A stretch of 64,000 nt of DNA from Rufibacter sediminis (GCF_014269285.1 NZ_JACOAF010000008.1:124001-188000); one strand, 5' to 3'; shown: positions 43,945 through 53,252, counted from the stretch's first letter. The notes: generated from the sequence alone by a model not told the origin. Translations and numbers: made by a program.

Positions 43945-44434
43945 CGGGTTTCAGTTCCTTACAGACCAGGGCAAAGCATACATTGTATATACCACCGAAG
44001 CAGAAGGGTACTTTCCAGAAGGTACCCTTTTTGCTGCCCATACGCTTATGTTTGGCTTTAAGCCACTGCGTGAAAGCCAACGTTCCTTAGAAGAGATTAC
44101 ATCTCCTTTTCAGTCTTCCCCTCAGTCCCGTACTAATGCCTTTGACCCCAGAATTTCAGATACCATTGTTTCTTTCATTCAGGAGTTATTCAAAGACAAA
44201 AGAACGGTGCTACTGTACGTATGTGACCAAGCAGACGGCAGGCAAGGTGTTCGGGCTAAGCTTTTTGATAGCTGGTTCCGTCAGTACCGAGTGAAGAATA
44301 TCATCAAAGCAACTATTGCCAACTCTTCTACGGTGTACGCCTGTATGCTCTTCAGCAGTGATAATCCTTATAAAGCGGAGATAGAAGACTGCTTGCCAGA
44401 AATGATCGAGAAAATCAGTGACTACTTGAATTAA
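43892..44434 (+). CDS. DUF6169-like protein
   Basis: A 180-residue protein. I start it at MTSPSSNLNPYELLEVSSGF (43892), because NPYELLEVSSGFQFLTDQGK and YIVYTTEAEGYFPEG look like the N-terminus of DUF6169; an in-frame ATG 39 nt upstream is possible. Later parts include IVSFIQELFKDKRTVLLYVC and LFDSWFRQYRVKNIIKA. No membrane helices. It overlaps the small upstream gene by 53 nt, so expression is probably coupled. Function unknown; it travels as cargo between uvrA fragments. Confidence 0.7.
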   Translation: MTSPSSNLNPYELLEVSSGFQFLTDQGKAYIVYTTEAEGYFPEGTLFAAHTLMFGFKPLRESQRSLEEITSPFQSSPQSRTNAFDPRISDTIVSFIQELFKDKRTVLLYVCDQADGRQGVRAKLFDSWFRQYRVKNIIKATIANSSTVYACMLFSSDNPYKAEIEDCLPEMIEKISDYLN

Positions 44435-44476
44435 CAAGAGAATACTTTAAACCCCTTCAATAAAACTGGAAGTACG

Positions 44477-44520
44477 TCCTGTTTATAGGCTGATTTCACA
44501 AAAATACCCTACAAACAGGA
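44477..44520. repeat. Dispersed GTTTT-palindrome, copy 12
   Basis: TCCTGTTTATAGGCTGATTT and AAAATACCCTACAAACAGGA, 43 nt past the DUF6169 stop, terminator-like position. Confidence 0.7.
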
Positions 44521-44610
44521 ATTGCCTTGTATATAGGTAGAAAAACGAAGTAAAACTGCTGCTTAAGCCTTTCGTAAGCGGGGTGGACCTAAGTCTCCTA
44601 TTTTTACAAC

Positions 44611-44787
44611 ATGGCACAAGATTATACTTCTCTCCCTACTGCTTCTTTCACCGGCTTCGTCACCGTGCGCGGGGCACGCGAGCATAACCTGAAGAACGTA
44701 GACCTCACCATCCCCCGAGATGCGCTGGTGGTATTCACGGGCGTGTCGGGTTCGGGGAAGTCGTCGCTGGCGTTCGGGACAAACTAG
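44611..44787 (+). pseudogene. Truncated 5' end of uvrA-like gene, copy 2
   Basis: ATG at 44611 encodes [20 protein letters not shown] and continues through the Walker [15 protein letters not shown] exactly as the intact gene, then breaks at TTCGGGAC and reaches a stop after N. Only 58 codons remain. Its first residues differ from those of copies 1 and 3 while the rest is almost identical DNA. The break lies 3-4 nt from the stop codon of the convergent T9SS gene, so the junction formed where that gene was captured. Confidence 0.88.
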
Positions 44788-47090
44788 TGAATCATTTCTA
44801 CAAACCCTTTGTAAGTGCCGGTTTCTGAATTTATTAAATAATAGTAAACCCCGTCACTGTAGCCTGAACCATCCCATTTGAAGTCTTTGTTTTGGGCTTG
44901 GTACACCTGTTTGCCCCATCTGTTGAAGATCTTTATGTCAAAAGGGCCTCTGCCGTTGTACGTGATTTGGAATGCCTCATTTTTTCCATCACCGTTGGGA
45001 GTGAAGATATTAGGTATGAATATGTAGGGTGCTACTACCACTTCGGTTGAAGCTTCGGCCGTGCAGCCAAAATCATTATAAGCTGTAAGCGTAATTGGGT
45101 AGGTGCCAGCAAATTCATAGGTGTGAAAAGGGGTTGTTGCATCTGATGAGGTGCCATCCCCTAAATCCCATCTGAAAGAGGTCAGGCGATCACCGGTAGC
45201 TTCTAAGGATATCGTCTCGCCATGTTTGGGGGAAGTAGAGGAGGCTTTTATCAAGAGATCAGTTAATCCAGTGAAGCTAACTTGTATCTCATCTTTTACT
45301 TTGCAAAACTCATTGGTAACCTCAGCCCAATAAAGGCCACTTTCCTGTACTGTAATGGTAGGAGTGACTTCTCCCGTAGACCACAGAATCTTATATTCCT
45401 GGTTATTACTACCTACAGATAAGGTGATAGGAGAGGTGGAGCAGAGTTGCTGATCTGGTCCTAAGTTCACTATTGGTAAGGGGGTAATCTCTACCTTGAT
45501 TTCATCTTTGGCGGCACAAAATCCGTTGCTTACTTCAACCCAATAATCGCCAGTGACTTTCGCAATGAGCTTTCTGGTCGTTTCTCCGGTAGACCATAGA
45601 TACGGGGTGCCTTCGCCGGCATCCAATTCTACTTTTTCATTAGAACATACCTTGATATCTGGCCCAAGATTCACTAGCGGTTTTTCTTTGATGGTTACCT
45701 GTTGCTCTAATTCCTTGTAAGAACCTCCCAGATAGACTCTAAGCGACACCTTGTAAGTTCCTGGAGAGGTAAACGTATGGTCAGAATTCAAGGTAGTTGA
45801 GGTATTCGCGCTTCCTGAGCTAGGGTCTGAAAAGAACCATCTGATAGAGTCACGGCTGCCAATGCCTGCTGCTGAAAAGGCAGTTGTCTCACCAAGGCAA
45901 ATATTTGAATAGCTAATAGCTGCCGGAGCAGCTAAATAAGAAGTAATAAAATTTGGTAACCAGTAGTCAACGTATAAGCCTTGTAAGTGCATAGCATCTT
46001 GGTTGAATTTATTACTTGTAGTTAATGAGTTGGGGTTATTAATGATACCTATGGTTAATCCACCATCCATATCTCCGCCTCCCTTTCCTACATAAATCTT
46101 TCCGTCAGGAGCTAATTGTAATTCTTCGCTGATATTTCTTTGAGGTTCTCTTATTCTTTTAAGGGACTCAATTATTCCATTTTGGGTTTCTTTAGTTAAA
46201 TCAAATTGAAAAAAACCTTCATACAAACTTGAAGCATATAGTACGTTTGAGTTTGGTGAAAATTCTACTCCCCTAAATGAATTATATGTCACCTCTGTAT
46301 CTACAATAATAAAAGGATTCTCCAGCTTTCCTGAATGAGTGGAGAATTTACTCAATTCGATTCCATTCTCAGCAACTGAAGCAAGCCAAGCTCCATCTGG
46401 AGAGGTTTTTAGTTGTCCCCCTGTCCAGCCTGTCCACCATGTCTGATTAACTGTGCCTTTACTTACAACTGGTTCTAGGCTTACTCCCTCACTCGTTACT
46501 TTATAACTTAGGTAATTGGAAGATTCCCATGGGTGACAAATTACCCAATAGTCTCTCCCGTTTGCATGTTGTACAGCTGTTAGCCCAACATTCATATTTT
46601 GCTGGAGGGCAATATTTTTCTGTGTGACATCTCCTAGCCCATTCTGTAAGGAAATATCTACTAAGGCATAGTAGAAACCCTCTATCACATTGGTGCCGGT
46701 TGGGTTGGTGGTAAAAATGTAGTATAAATTGGAAGAACCAGGCTTAGGTATAATCACTGAGGTTTGGGTATTTCCGCCTGCTCCTTCCTTTGTTAATCCA
46801 AAACCATTTGGCATCTGAACATGGTTCTTGTTCCAAACTGAATGACCATTGGTATAAAAAAGCAGATTGCCACTTTCATCACTAATAGTGGCTGGCTTAC
46901 CTATAGCGGAGTGTACTTGGCCTCCAAATGCTGGAGTTGGCGGATTAAGATTGAAATTTATTCCAGCGTAATCCGAAAAATACCAGTTGTTGGCTCTTTT
47001 ACTTTGTGCTAGAGCTTTGCTACAGGGGGCAAAAAGATGAAAGAGAGAGAATAAAAATATGAATTTAAGATAGGAGTAGGGCTGGGGCAT
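44784..47090 (-). CDS. T9SS type B exported protein with PKD domains
   Basis: A 768-residue secreted protein. A signal peptide ([18 protein letters not shown]) opens it. A beta-propeller-like N-terminal half follows ([28 protein letters not shown]). Then come PKD-type domains near 390-470 and 610-685 ([20 protein letters not shown]), with two repeats between them containing LWSTGE. The last 80 residues ([20 protein letters not shown] ... [10 protein letters not shown]) are the CHU_C / type B sorting signal of the type IX secretion system. Likely attached to the cell surface or released. It is inserted between a uvrA fragment and the intact uvrA-like gene. Confidence 0.88.
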   Translation of the reverse strand: MPQPYSYLKFIFLFSLFHLFAPCSKALAQSKRANNWYFSDYAGINFNLNPPTPAFGGQVHSAIGKPATISDESGNLLFYTNGHSVWNKNHVQMPNGFGLTKEGAGGNTQTSVIIPKPGSSNLYYIFTTNPTGTNVIEGFYYALVDISLQNGLGDVTQKNIALQQNMNVGLTAVQHANGRDYWVICHPWESSNYLSYKVTSEGVSLEPVVSKGTVNQTWWTGWTGGQLKTSPDGAWLASVAENGIELSKFSTHSGKLENPFIIVDTEVTYNSFRGVEFSPNSNVLYASSLYEGFFQFDLTKETQNGIIESLKRIREPQRNISEELQLAPDGKIYVGKGGGDMDGGLTIGIINNPNSLTTSNKFNQDAMHLQGLYVDYWLPNFITSYLAAPAAISYSNICLGETTAFSAAGIGSRDSIRWFFSDPSSGSANTSTTLNSDHTFTSPGTYKVSLRVYLGGSYKELEQQVTIKEKPLVNLGPDIKVCSNEKVELDAGEGTPYLWSTGETTRKLIAKVTGDYWVEVSNGFCAAKDEIKVEITPLPIVNLGPDQQLCSTSPITLSVGSNNQEYKILWSTGEVTPTITVQESGLYWAEVTNEFCKVKDEIQVSFTGLTDLLIKASSTSPKHGETISLEATGDRLTSFRWDLGDGTSSDATTPFHTYEFAGTYPITLTAYNDFGCTAEASTEVVVAPYIFIPNIFTPNGDGKNEAFQITYNGRGPFDIKIFNRWGKQVYQAQNKDFKWDGSGYSDGVYYYLINSETGTYKGFVEMIH

Positions 47091-47214
47091 AGTTGCGATA
47101 CTTAATATAGCAATATATTAATAATTGCAGAGCGGTTACCTATGTAGTAGACATTTTATCTATAAGTTTTCTTGGTCCTTCAGGTATGTAAACTCTGGTG
47201 ATTAACTTCGCCTG

Positions 47215-49758
47215 ATGGCAAAACAACCGCACCAAAGCAGCTCTAACCCTTTTACCGGCTTCGTCACCGTCCGCGGGGCACGCGAGCATAACCTGAAGAA
47301 CGTAGACCTCACCATTCCCCGAGACGCGCTGGTGGTGTTCACGGGCGTGTCGGGGTCGGGGAAGTCGTCGCTGGCGTTCGGGACGCTGTACGCCGAGGCC
47401 CAGCGCCGCTACCTGGAGAGTGTGAGCCCCTACGCGCGGCGGCTGTTCCACCAGATGGCCGTGCCCGAGGTAGACGCCATTGAGGGCCTGCCCCCGGCCG
47501 TGGCTCTGCAGCAGCAACGCGGCACGCCCACTACCCGCTCCAGCGTGGGCAGCGTGACCACCCTCTCTAACCTGGTGCGCATGCTGTATAGCCGGGCCGG
47601 AGACTACCCGCCGGGCCAACCCATCATCTACGCCGAGGCGTTCTCGCCCAACACCCCCGAGGGCGCGTGCCCCACCTGCCACGGCCTGGGCCGCATCTAT
47701 AACGTCACCGAGGAAAGCATGGTGCCAGACCCCTCGCTCACCATCCGGGAGCGGGCCATTGCCGCCTGGCCCACCGCCTGGGGCGGCCAGAACCAACGCG
47801 ACATCCTGGTGACCCTGGGCTATGACGTAGACACCCCCTGGAAAGACTTGCCCCAGAAAGACCGCGACTGGATCCTGTTCACCCAGGAGCAACCCGTGGT
47901 GCCCGTGTACCCCGGCTATACCCCAGCCCAAACCCGTCGCGCCCTGCAACGCAAAGAAGAACCCAATTACATGGGCACCTTCACCAGCGCCCGGCGGCAC
48001 GTGTTCCATACCTTCGCCAACACCAACAGCCCCCAGATGAAAAAGCGGGTGATGCAGTACATGCTCCACACAGACTGTCCCACCTGCCACGGCAAACGCC
48101 TGAACCCCGCTTCGCTCTCCGTCACCTTCGCAGGCTATGACATCACCGAGCTGTCGCGCCTGCCGCTGCAACGCGTGTTCCAGCTCCTGCAGCCCTACAC
48201 CCAACCCGCCGCCGCCACAACCGCCGCTCCTCAGGACCAGCACCCCGAGCAGCAACTGGTGAAGGAGCGCATCGCCCAGGATTTGACGGCCCGCCTGCAG
48301 GTGCTCCTGGATCTGGGCCTGGGTTACCTGTCCCTGGAGCGCAGCACACCCACTTTATCGCCCGGCGAACTGCAGCGCCTGCGGCTGGCCACCCAGCTGT
48401 ACTCGCATTTGTTTGGCGTAGTGTACGTGTTGGATGAACCCTCGGCGGGGCTGCACCCCAGTGACACCGTGGCCCTGCTACAGGCGCTGGAGAACCTCAA
48501 GAAAGCAGGCAACTCGCTGTTTGTGGTAGAGCATAACCTGGACGTGATCCGGCAAGCCGATTGGCTCGTGGACGTAGGCCCGGCGGCCGGCGAGAAAGGC
48601 GGGGAAATTCTCTACAGCGGTCCACCCGAAGGCCTGCAGCCCATCACCGCCTCCCAAACCGCCGCCTATTTGTTTGAGACGGCGCGGCCGATGACCCGCA
48701 CCCGCCGCACGCCCTTCGGTTGGCTCAAGCTGAGCGGCGTCACCCGCAACAACCTCCAGAACCTCTCCGCCGAGTTCCCGCTGGGCGTGTTCACCACGGT
48801 CACCGGCGTATCGGGTTCCGGCAAGAGTAGCCTGGTGAGCCAGGTGCTGGTAGAATTGGTGTCTGAAACCCTGGGCCAAAACCTGCCCCCAGAAGCCGAA
48901 GAAGAAACCGAAGCCTTAGAAAGCCCTGCTCCGCAAACCACCGGCGGCAGAATCGTGGTGGGCATGGAGCTCGTCAAGCGGCTGGTGCGGGTAGACCAGA
49001 AAGCCATCGGCCGCACGCCCCGCTCCAACATGGCCACCTACACCGGCCTCTTCGACCACGTGCGCAAACTCTTCGCGGAGACGCCCTTGGCCAAAACCCG
49101 CCGCTATGACGCCGGCCGCTTCTCGTTCAACGTCACCAAAGGCCGCTGCGAAAACTGCCAGGGCGAAGGTTTCGTGATGGTGGAACTGCTCTTTCTGCCC
49201 AGCGTGTACGCGCCCTGCCCGGTCTGCCACGGAGCCCGCTACAACGCCCCAACCCTGGAAGTCACCTACCGCGACCTCAACATCGCCGATGTCCTCCACC
49301 TCACCGTAGACGCCGCCTGGGAATTCTTTGACGAAGAACCCGTCCTCCGCCGCATCCTCACCGTGTTGCGCGATGTAGGCCTGGGCTACCTGCGCCTGGG
49401 CCAGCCCGCCACCGAACTCTCCGGCGGCGAAGCCCAGCGCATCAAACTCGCCACCGAGCTCCAACGCCTCAGCCGCGGCAACACCCTGTACGTCCTAGAC
49501 GAACCCACCACCGGCCTGCACCCCTCCGACGTAGACAAGCTCATGGCCCAGTTGGAGAGGTTAGTAGACGCCGGCAACACGGTCATCGTGGTAGAACACA
49601 CCATGCGCGTCGCCGCTGCCTCTGATTGGGTCATGGACATTGGCCCCGGCGCCGGAGAGGAGGGTGGCCAGATTGTAGCCGCCGGTACCCCGGAGCAAGT
49701 AGTGCAGGTGCCAGGAAGCAAGACGGCTCCGTTTCTTGGGCGGGAGTTGGAGAGGTGA
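47215..49758 (+). CDS. UvrA2-like excinuclease ATPase
   Basis: An 847-residue ABC ATPase of the UvrA family, shorter than canonical UvrA (about 940). Walker A sites are at 43-52 ([10 protein letters not shown]) and near 530. Signature motifs are LSPGELQRLRLA near 378 and LSGGEAQRIKLATEL near 735; DEPSAGLHP and DEPTTGLHP are the Walker B/D-loop regions. Zinc-binding CPTCHG pairs occur near 152 and 287, and CENCQGEG with CPVCHG near 645-670. Length and sequence fit UvrA2-type proteins, which lack the UvrB-binding domain and are linked to drug or damage tolerance. The 5' end is duplicated twice upstream. Confidence 0.85.
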   Translation: MAKQPHQSSSNPFTGFVTVRGAREHNLKNVDLTIPRDALVVFTGVSGSGKSSLAFGTLYAEAQRRYLESVSPYARRLFHQMAVPEVDAIEGLPPAVALQQQRGTPTTRSSVGSVTTLSNLVRMLYSRAGDYPPGQPIIYAEAFSPNTPEGACPTCHGLGRIYNVTEESMVPDPSLTIRERAIAAWPTAWGGQNQRDILVTLGYDVDTPWKDLPQKDRDWILFTQEQPVVPVYPGYTPAQTRRALQRKEEPNYMGTFTSARRHVFHTFANTNSPQMKKRVMQYMLHTDCPTCHGKRLNPASLSVTFAGYDITELSRLPLQRVFQLLQPYTQPAAATTAAPQDQHPEQQLVKERIAQDLTARLQVLLDLGLGYLSLERSTPTLSPGELQRLRLATQLYSHLFGVVYVLDEPSAGLHPSDTVALLQALENLKKAGNSLFVVEHNLDVIRQADWLVDVGPAAGEKGGEILYSGPPEGLQPITASQTAAYLFETARPMTRTRRTPFGWLKLSGVTRNNLQNLSAEFPLGVFTTVTGVSGSGKSSLVSQVLVELVSETLGQNLPPEAEEETEALESPAPQTTGGRIVVGMELVKRLVRVDQKAIGRTPRSNMATYTGLFDHVRKLFAETPLAKTRRYDAGRFSFNVTKGRCENCQGEGFVMVELLFLPSVYAPCPVCHGARYNAPTLEVTYRDLNIADVLHLTVDAAWEFFDEEPVLRRILTVLRDVGLGYLRLGQPATELSGGEAQRIKLATELQRLSRGNTLYVLDEPTTGLHPSDVDKLMAQLERLVDAGNTVIVVEHTMRVAAASDWVMDIGPGAGEEGGQIVAAGTPEQVVQVPGSKTAPFLGRELER

Positions 49759-49770
49759 TTTAAGCTTGTT

Positions 49771-49810
49771 GCGTTTTAAGGCAATTTTCGGGAAAACGGC
49801 TAATATAAAC
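49771..49810. repeat. Dispersed GTTTT-palindrome, copy 13 (decayed)
   Basis: GCGTTTTAAGGCAATTTTCG is clear, but the right arm is eroded. It lies 13 nt after the uvrA-like stop. Confidence 0.5.
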
Positions 49811-49831
49811 TTGCAGCCGACACTGCAGAAC

Positions 49832-49941
49832 CGCTGGCGCGAGCCTCCGGCTCGTGTCCTCACGCATTGCTGATCATGACACTTGCTGAAGTGCAGAAGA
49901 GGACTAGGCGTGAGGACACGAGCGGGACGCTCGCGCCAGCG
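49832..49941. repeat. RAYT-linked REP palindrome, copy A
   Basis: CGCTGGCGCGAGCCTCCGGC-type arm (49832-49865) and its complement (49908-49941) with a 42-nt centre. Inner palindrome of the GAGCC-GGCTC type. It is repeated at 49994-50105. Confidence 0.85.
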
Positions 49942-49993
49942 AGGGATCTCTGCTTGCATCTCTTTAAACGCTTTGCTTATAATATTTTCCTGA

Positions 49994-50105
49994 CGCTGGC
50001 GCGAGCCTCTGGCTCGTGTCCTCACGCATTGCTGATCATGACACTTGCTGAAGTGCAGAAGAGGATCAGGTATGCGTGGACACGAGCCAGAGGCTCGCGC
50101 CAGCG
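49994..50105. repeat. RAYT-linked REP palindrome, copy B
   Basis: Second copy of the same element, same centre ATTGCTGATCATGACACTTG and almost the same arms, 52 nt after copy A. The transposase gene begins 136 nt downstream. Confidence 0.85.
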
Positions 50106-50240
50106 AGAGATTTCTGATTGAATCTGTCTCAATATATTTGCTTCTAATTTTCCATAATGCCAGCAAAGAAAGGGAAGATTGTCGAAGAGAAGTATCCATC
50201 GTATAACGGATGAAATGCAAGGGATCTAACGTCTTTCTAC

Positions 50241-50786
50241 ATGAGCCGAAAGTATAAGTTCTACAACAAAGAAGGCCTGTACTTTGTGAGTTTTGCGGTG
50301 GTGTATTGGATAGATGTGTTCACGCGGGATGAATATTGCAACATCATCACGGAGAACCTGGACTACTGCCGGAAGCAAAAGGGTTTGGAGATCTTTGCCT
50401 GGTGTGTGATGCCTAGTCACCTGCATTTACTTTTCCGGGCGAAAGACAACAATCCGGGGGAGGTGCTGCGGGATTTCAAATCTTACTCATCTAAACTATT
50501 GCTCAGGGCCATTGCAGAGAATCCACAGGAAAGCCGGAAAGAGTGGATGTTGTGGCTCATGGAGCGGGCTGGGATGAAAAACAGTAATGTGCAGAAACGG
50601 CAGTTCTGGCAACAGCATAACCAGCCTATTGAGCTTTGGAGTCCGGCCGTAATTGATCAAAAGCTACACTACATTCATGAAAATCCGGTAGAAGCTGGGT
50701 TTGTGTCTGAACCTCATCATTGGAAATGCAGCAGTGCCATTGATTACAGCGGGGGAAAGGGGATAATAGGTCTTGATTTTGAGTAG
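50241..50786 (+). CDS. REP-associated tyrosine transposase (RAYT, Y1/HUH)
   Basis: A 181-residue IS200-related Y1 transposase of the RAYT group. The metal-binding HUH motif is MPSHLHLLFRA (His60, His62) and the catalytic Tyr is in KLHYIHENPVEAGFV (Tyr144), both typical. FYNKEGLYFVSFAVVYWIDV is the expected N-terminal strand. RAYTs are single-copy domesticated nucleases linked to REP sequences; here two long palindromes precede the gene. It has no terminal inverted repeats of its own, as is normal. Confidence 0.93.
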   Translation: MSRKYKFYNKEGLYFVSFAVVYWIDVFTRDEYCNIITENLDYCRKQKGLEIFAWCVMPSHLHLLFRAKDNNPGEVLRDFKSYSSKLLLRAIAENPQESRKEWMLWLMERAGMKNSNVQKRQFWQQHNQPIELWSPAVIDQKLHYIHENPVEAGFVSEPHHWKCSSAIDYSGGKGIIGLDFE

Positions 50787-51167
50787 GGATGGTGAGATAG
50801 GGCAGAAGTGCCTAATAACTCTGGGATTGTTACAGGATCAACGCAAGTAAAACAGCTTAAGAAATGTGACAAAGTAGTGGTGGCTCATGCATCATTCAGG
50901 AAAGTTTTTTTGCCTATTCTTATTTCAAGAGTGAGTGCAGCCGAAGCGTAAAGTAGAAATGAGAGCCAGTTAGCCACTGGCAACCCACGCCTTCCCAAAT
51001 TTTTCGCAAAGCCAATTTCTAACTGGCACTAAACCAGCCGCTAGTTACCGTTCCGCTCGAACAAGCGGCTGGAAAAACAGGAGGAAGGGGGCGTTCTAAG
51101 GCTGTTTTCTCCAAAACGTCTTAAAAACGCACCCTAACCCTTTATTCAATTAAAAAATAATAGGAGC
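50787..51167. other. Intergenic region with secondary palindromes
   Basis: No gene. GCCAGTTAG (about 50963) and CTAACTGGC (51019) form one inverted pair, and CCAGCCGCT (51034-51042) with AGCGGCTGG (51064-51072) another. A GTTTT palindrome lies at 51091-51130. Confidence 0.5.
51091..51130. repeat. Dispersed GTTTT-palindrome, copy 14
   Basis: GCGTTCTAAGGCTGTTTTCT and CCAAAACGTCTTAAAAACGC; 38 nt after the stop of the next minus-strand gene. Confidence 0.7.
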
Positions 51168-51986
51168 TTAAAACCCACCCAACTCCCCGCTGCCGCGGCC
51201 CGAGTTCTGGGAGGAGGTGCCGCCGGAGCTGCCCTGGCCACTGCCGTAGGTGCTGTCTCCCATGGGACCGTAGCCGATCAGGTTGCCCGAGGACGTGCCG
51301 TAGGTGTTGTGGCCCCAGGTGCCGCCTTGGTGACCACCGGTGTAGCCCGTGCCTCCGCCGTAGTTAGTCCCGCCGTAGGTGCTGCCCAGCCCCGCGCCGT
51401 AGGGGTCCTGAAAGGAATGGGTGCCGTAGTCCGGAATGCCCCGGTCAGAGTGCAGGCCAGACTCGCCCAAGCCACCGCCCAATTGGCTGCGGTTGTAACC
51501 GTCGCGGTCCCCGGAGTAGTAGGCTTGCTCGTCCTGGCGGTAGCCGTAGCGGTGCTCGCTGTTGAGGGTGTTGAAGCGGTCTGAGGTGCCGTCGTAGCTG
51601 GAGATCCCGTAGCCCTGCCGGATGTTGCCCAGGCGGTCATCGTCTTGGCCTCCTCGGGGCAGGGTAGGGTCATGGCGGAAGTCCTGCTGGTACGTCTCTC
51701 CGAACCGGTCCTGGTCTTGGCTGTAGTTTTCCTGGTATGGACGACGACGGTCCTGCTGGTCGTGGCGGTACGAGTTAGGGGAATGGGACGGGTGCTGCGG
51801 TTCCGGACGGCCGTAGCCTTGCCCGAAGCGGTCAAACTGCGCGCTGTGGAGTGGGTGCTGGTGACGGTCGTCCCAGTAGCGGTCGCCGGAGTCCCAATCA
51901 GGTGCGTGGTACTGGTGGCTCTGGTGATGCTGGTTGTGGTGCTGGTTCCTCCCGAAGTCAGATCGGTCTCGGTTGTCTCTCTCCAT
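51168..51986 (-). CDS. Disordered His/Gln/Asp/Gly-rich protein
   Basis: A 272-residue low-complexity protein. Residues 1 to about 130 are rich in His, Gln, Asp and Arg (RNQHHNQHHQSHQYHAP, DDRHQHPLHS); about 190-272 are Gly/Ser/Tyr/Thr-rich repeats (GTNYGGGTGYTGGHQGGTWG, SGQGSSGGTSSQNSGRGSGE). No signal, helix bundle or catalytic motif. The clear frame, start, and spacing to neighbours suggest a real gene. It may be a desiccation-type disordered protein or a phase-separating/metal-binding tail protein; both are guesses. Confidence 0.6.
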   Translation of the reverse strand: MERDNRDRSDFGRNQHHNQHHQSHQYHAPDWDSGDRYWDDRHQHPLHSAQFDRFGQGYGRPEPQHPSHSPNSYRHDQQDRRRPYQENYSQDQDRFGETYQQDFRHDPTLPRGGQDDDRLGNIRQGYGISSYDGTSDRFNTLNSEHRYGYRQDEQAYYSGDRDGYNRSQLGGGLGESGLHSDRGIPDYGTHSFQDPYGAGLGSTYGGTNYGGGTGYTGGHQGGTWGHNTYGTSSGNLIGYGPMGDSTYGSGQGSSGGTSSQNSGRGSGELGGF

Positions 51987-52139
51987 GGTCTATCGGTTTA
52001 AGTGAACATTACCAGAAATTTAACGGGCCGCACGCCACATGGTTTAGCCCGGCCGGGACGAATGGAAGGGAAGAAGCAGATGCCTGGAAGGCCGTTGCCG
52101 AACCTGGCCCGCCGTGAAACGTTCCCGGTGGGGGCTGCC

Positions 52140-52835
52140 TTAGTGCAGAAACCAGTCTATGGCGGCCTGCGAGATGTTGGAAGGAATCTCGTGTTCACCG
52201 TCAAACTCCAGATAATGCACCTGCATCCCTTGCCGGGATAAATCACGGTGCACCTGCCGGGCACACGGATCAATGGGCAACACCTTGTCCCGGGTGCCGT
52301 GCGAGAGGAAGAGGACGGGCGCGCCGTGTTTTTCGCGGGTAAACCCGAAGCCCGGCGAGAAGGCGATCACGTGGGTAAACACATCGCCGTTGGTGAGGCC
52401 CAGGCACAACGCGTACGAGGCCCCGTCTGAGAATCCGCCAACGGCCACTTTGGCCGGGTTGATGGCATAGTTTCCGAAAACCTGGTGTAACGCCTGGTCA
52501 ATGTAGATGACGTCGGGGCCGAAGGAATCGCGCACGATCACATCCCAGGTGTATTTGCGCGAAGCCGGGGCGATGATAATGAGGTTGTGGGTATCGGCGA
52601 AGCGTTGGAGCAGTCCCATTCCTTGCGCCGGAGTTCCGCCCGAGCCGTGCAGCATCACCGCCAAAGCCGCCGGCTGGCTGGGGTCATATCCCGCGGGGAT
52701 GTATAGCAGCCCGTCTTTCTCTGAGTCCAGTCCCAAGGAATGCAATCCGGGTACGGCGGCGGTCGCTTGGGGCGTGGGCACCCCGTAGCGGGTGGTGAGG
52801 CGACCGGTGCTATAGCTGTCTCGGGAGGTTCTCAT
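52140..52835 (-). CDS. Alpha/beta hydrolase, phospholipase/carboxylesterase-like
   Basis: A 231-residue alpha/beta hydrolase. VMLHGSGGTPAQGMGL forms the oxyanion region, VGGFSDGASYALCLG holds the nucleophile Ser in GFSDG, and HGTRDKVLPIDPC (Asp) with DGEHEIP (His) complete the triad. It matches the small phospholipase/carboxylesterase or PHB-depolymerase-like group. No signal peptide. Substrate unknown; single gene. Confidence 0.85.
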   Translation of the reverse strand: MRTSRDSYSTGRLTTRYGVPTPQATAAVPGLHSLGLDSEKDGLLYIPAGYDPSQPAALAVMLHGSGGTPAQGMGLLQRFADTHNLIIIAPASRKYTWDVIVRDSFGPDVIYIDQALHQVFGNYAINPAKVAVGGFSDGASYALCLGLTNGDVFTHVIAFSPGFGFTREKHGAPVLFLSHGTRDKVLPIDPCARQVHRDLSRQGMQVHYLEFDGEHEIPSNISQAAIDWFLH

Positions 52836-52999
52836 GGGGCTTTCTCTTTACGGGTCCACAAAATGATGCTTACGGCAAAAAAGCGGCTAGTTTTCCCGGA
52901 TTTCGGGTAACAGCATGAAATACAGCATAAAACGCGGCAGAAAGCAAGCGGAAACAGCCCTCAATTTTGAATTTTATGGGCGATTTTAGCTGATAACTG

Positions 53000-53040
53000 G
53001 CGCTTTGAAGCTGTTTTTCTGAAAATGGTCTCAAAACACT
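53000..53040. repeat. Dispersed GTTTT-palindrome, copy 15
   Basis: GCGCTTTGAAGCTGTTTTTC and GAAAATGGTCTCAAAACAC. Confidence 0.65.
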
Positions 53041-53103
53041 TCTCCGATGCTGGGTCGTTCTGTCGTTTGCGTTTGCCAGTGCCGCATGCTGCCCCGCCTG
53101 TCT

Positions 53104-53141
53104 CTGTTTCAGGCATGTTTTGTAAAAACATCCTCAAAACG
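53104..53141. repeat. Dispersed GTTTT-palindrome, copy 16
   Basis: CTGTTTCAGGCATGTTTTG and TAAAAACATCCTCAAAACG. Confidence 0.65.
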
Positions 53142-53207
53142 TTTACATAACCAGACGCTGGCACCAGATGTTTCTGAAACATAAAACCGCTTCTTTGTAT
53201 GGAGTGG

Positions 53208-53245
53208 GTGTTTCGGGGCTGTTTTCTTCAAAATAACCCTGAAAC
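53208..53245. repeat. Dispersed GTTTT-palindrome, copy 17
   Basis: GTGTTTCGGGGCTGTTTTC and CAAAATAACCCTGAAAC; it lies 7 nt after the stop of the minus-strand gene that follows. Confidence 0.7.
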
Positions 53246-53252
53246 GGAAACC

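Larger units (their letters stand above)
52836..53252. repeat. Cluster of three dispersed palindromes
   Basis: 417 bp without genes holding three GTTTT palindromes, spaced about 100 bp apart (53000-53040, 53104-53141, 53208-53245). Confidence 0.75.

Noticed and set aside
47140-48255. 371-codon frame opposite the uvrA-like gene
   Set aside because: Antisense of a high-GC gene; Gly/Val/His-rich with no domain.
49832-50105. Considered as a CRISPR array or tandem rRNA spacer
   Set aside because: Only two units, each a long palindrome with no unique spacers; better explained as RAYT-linked REPs.
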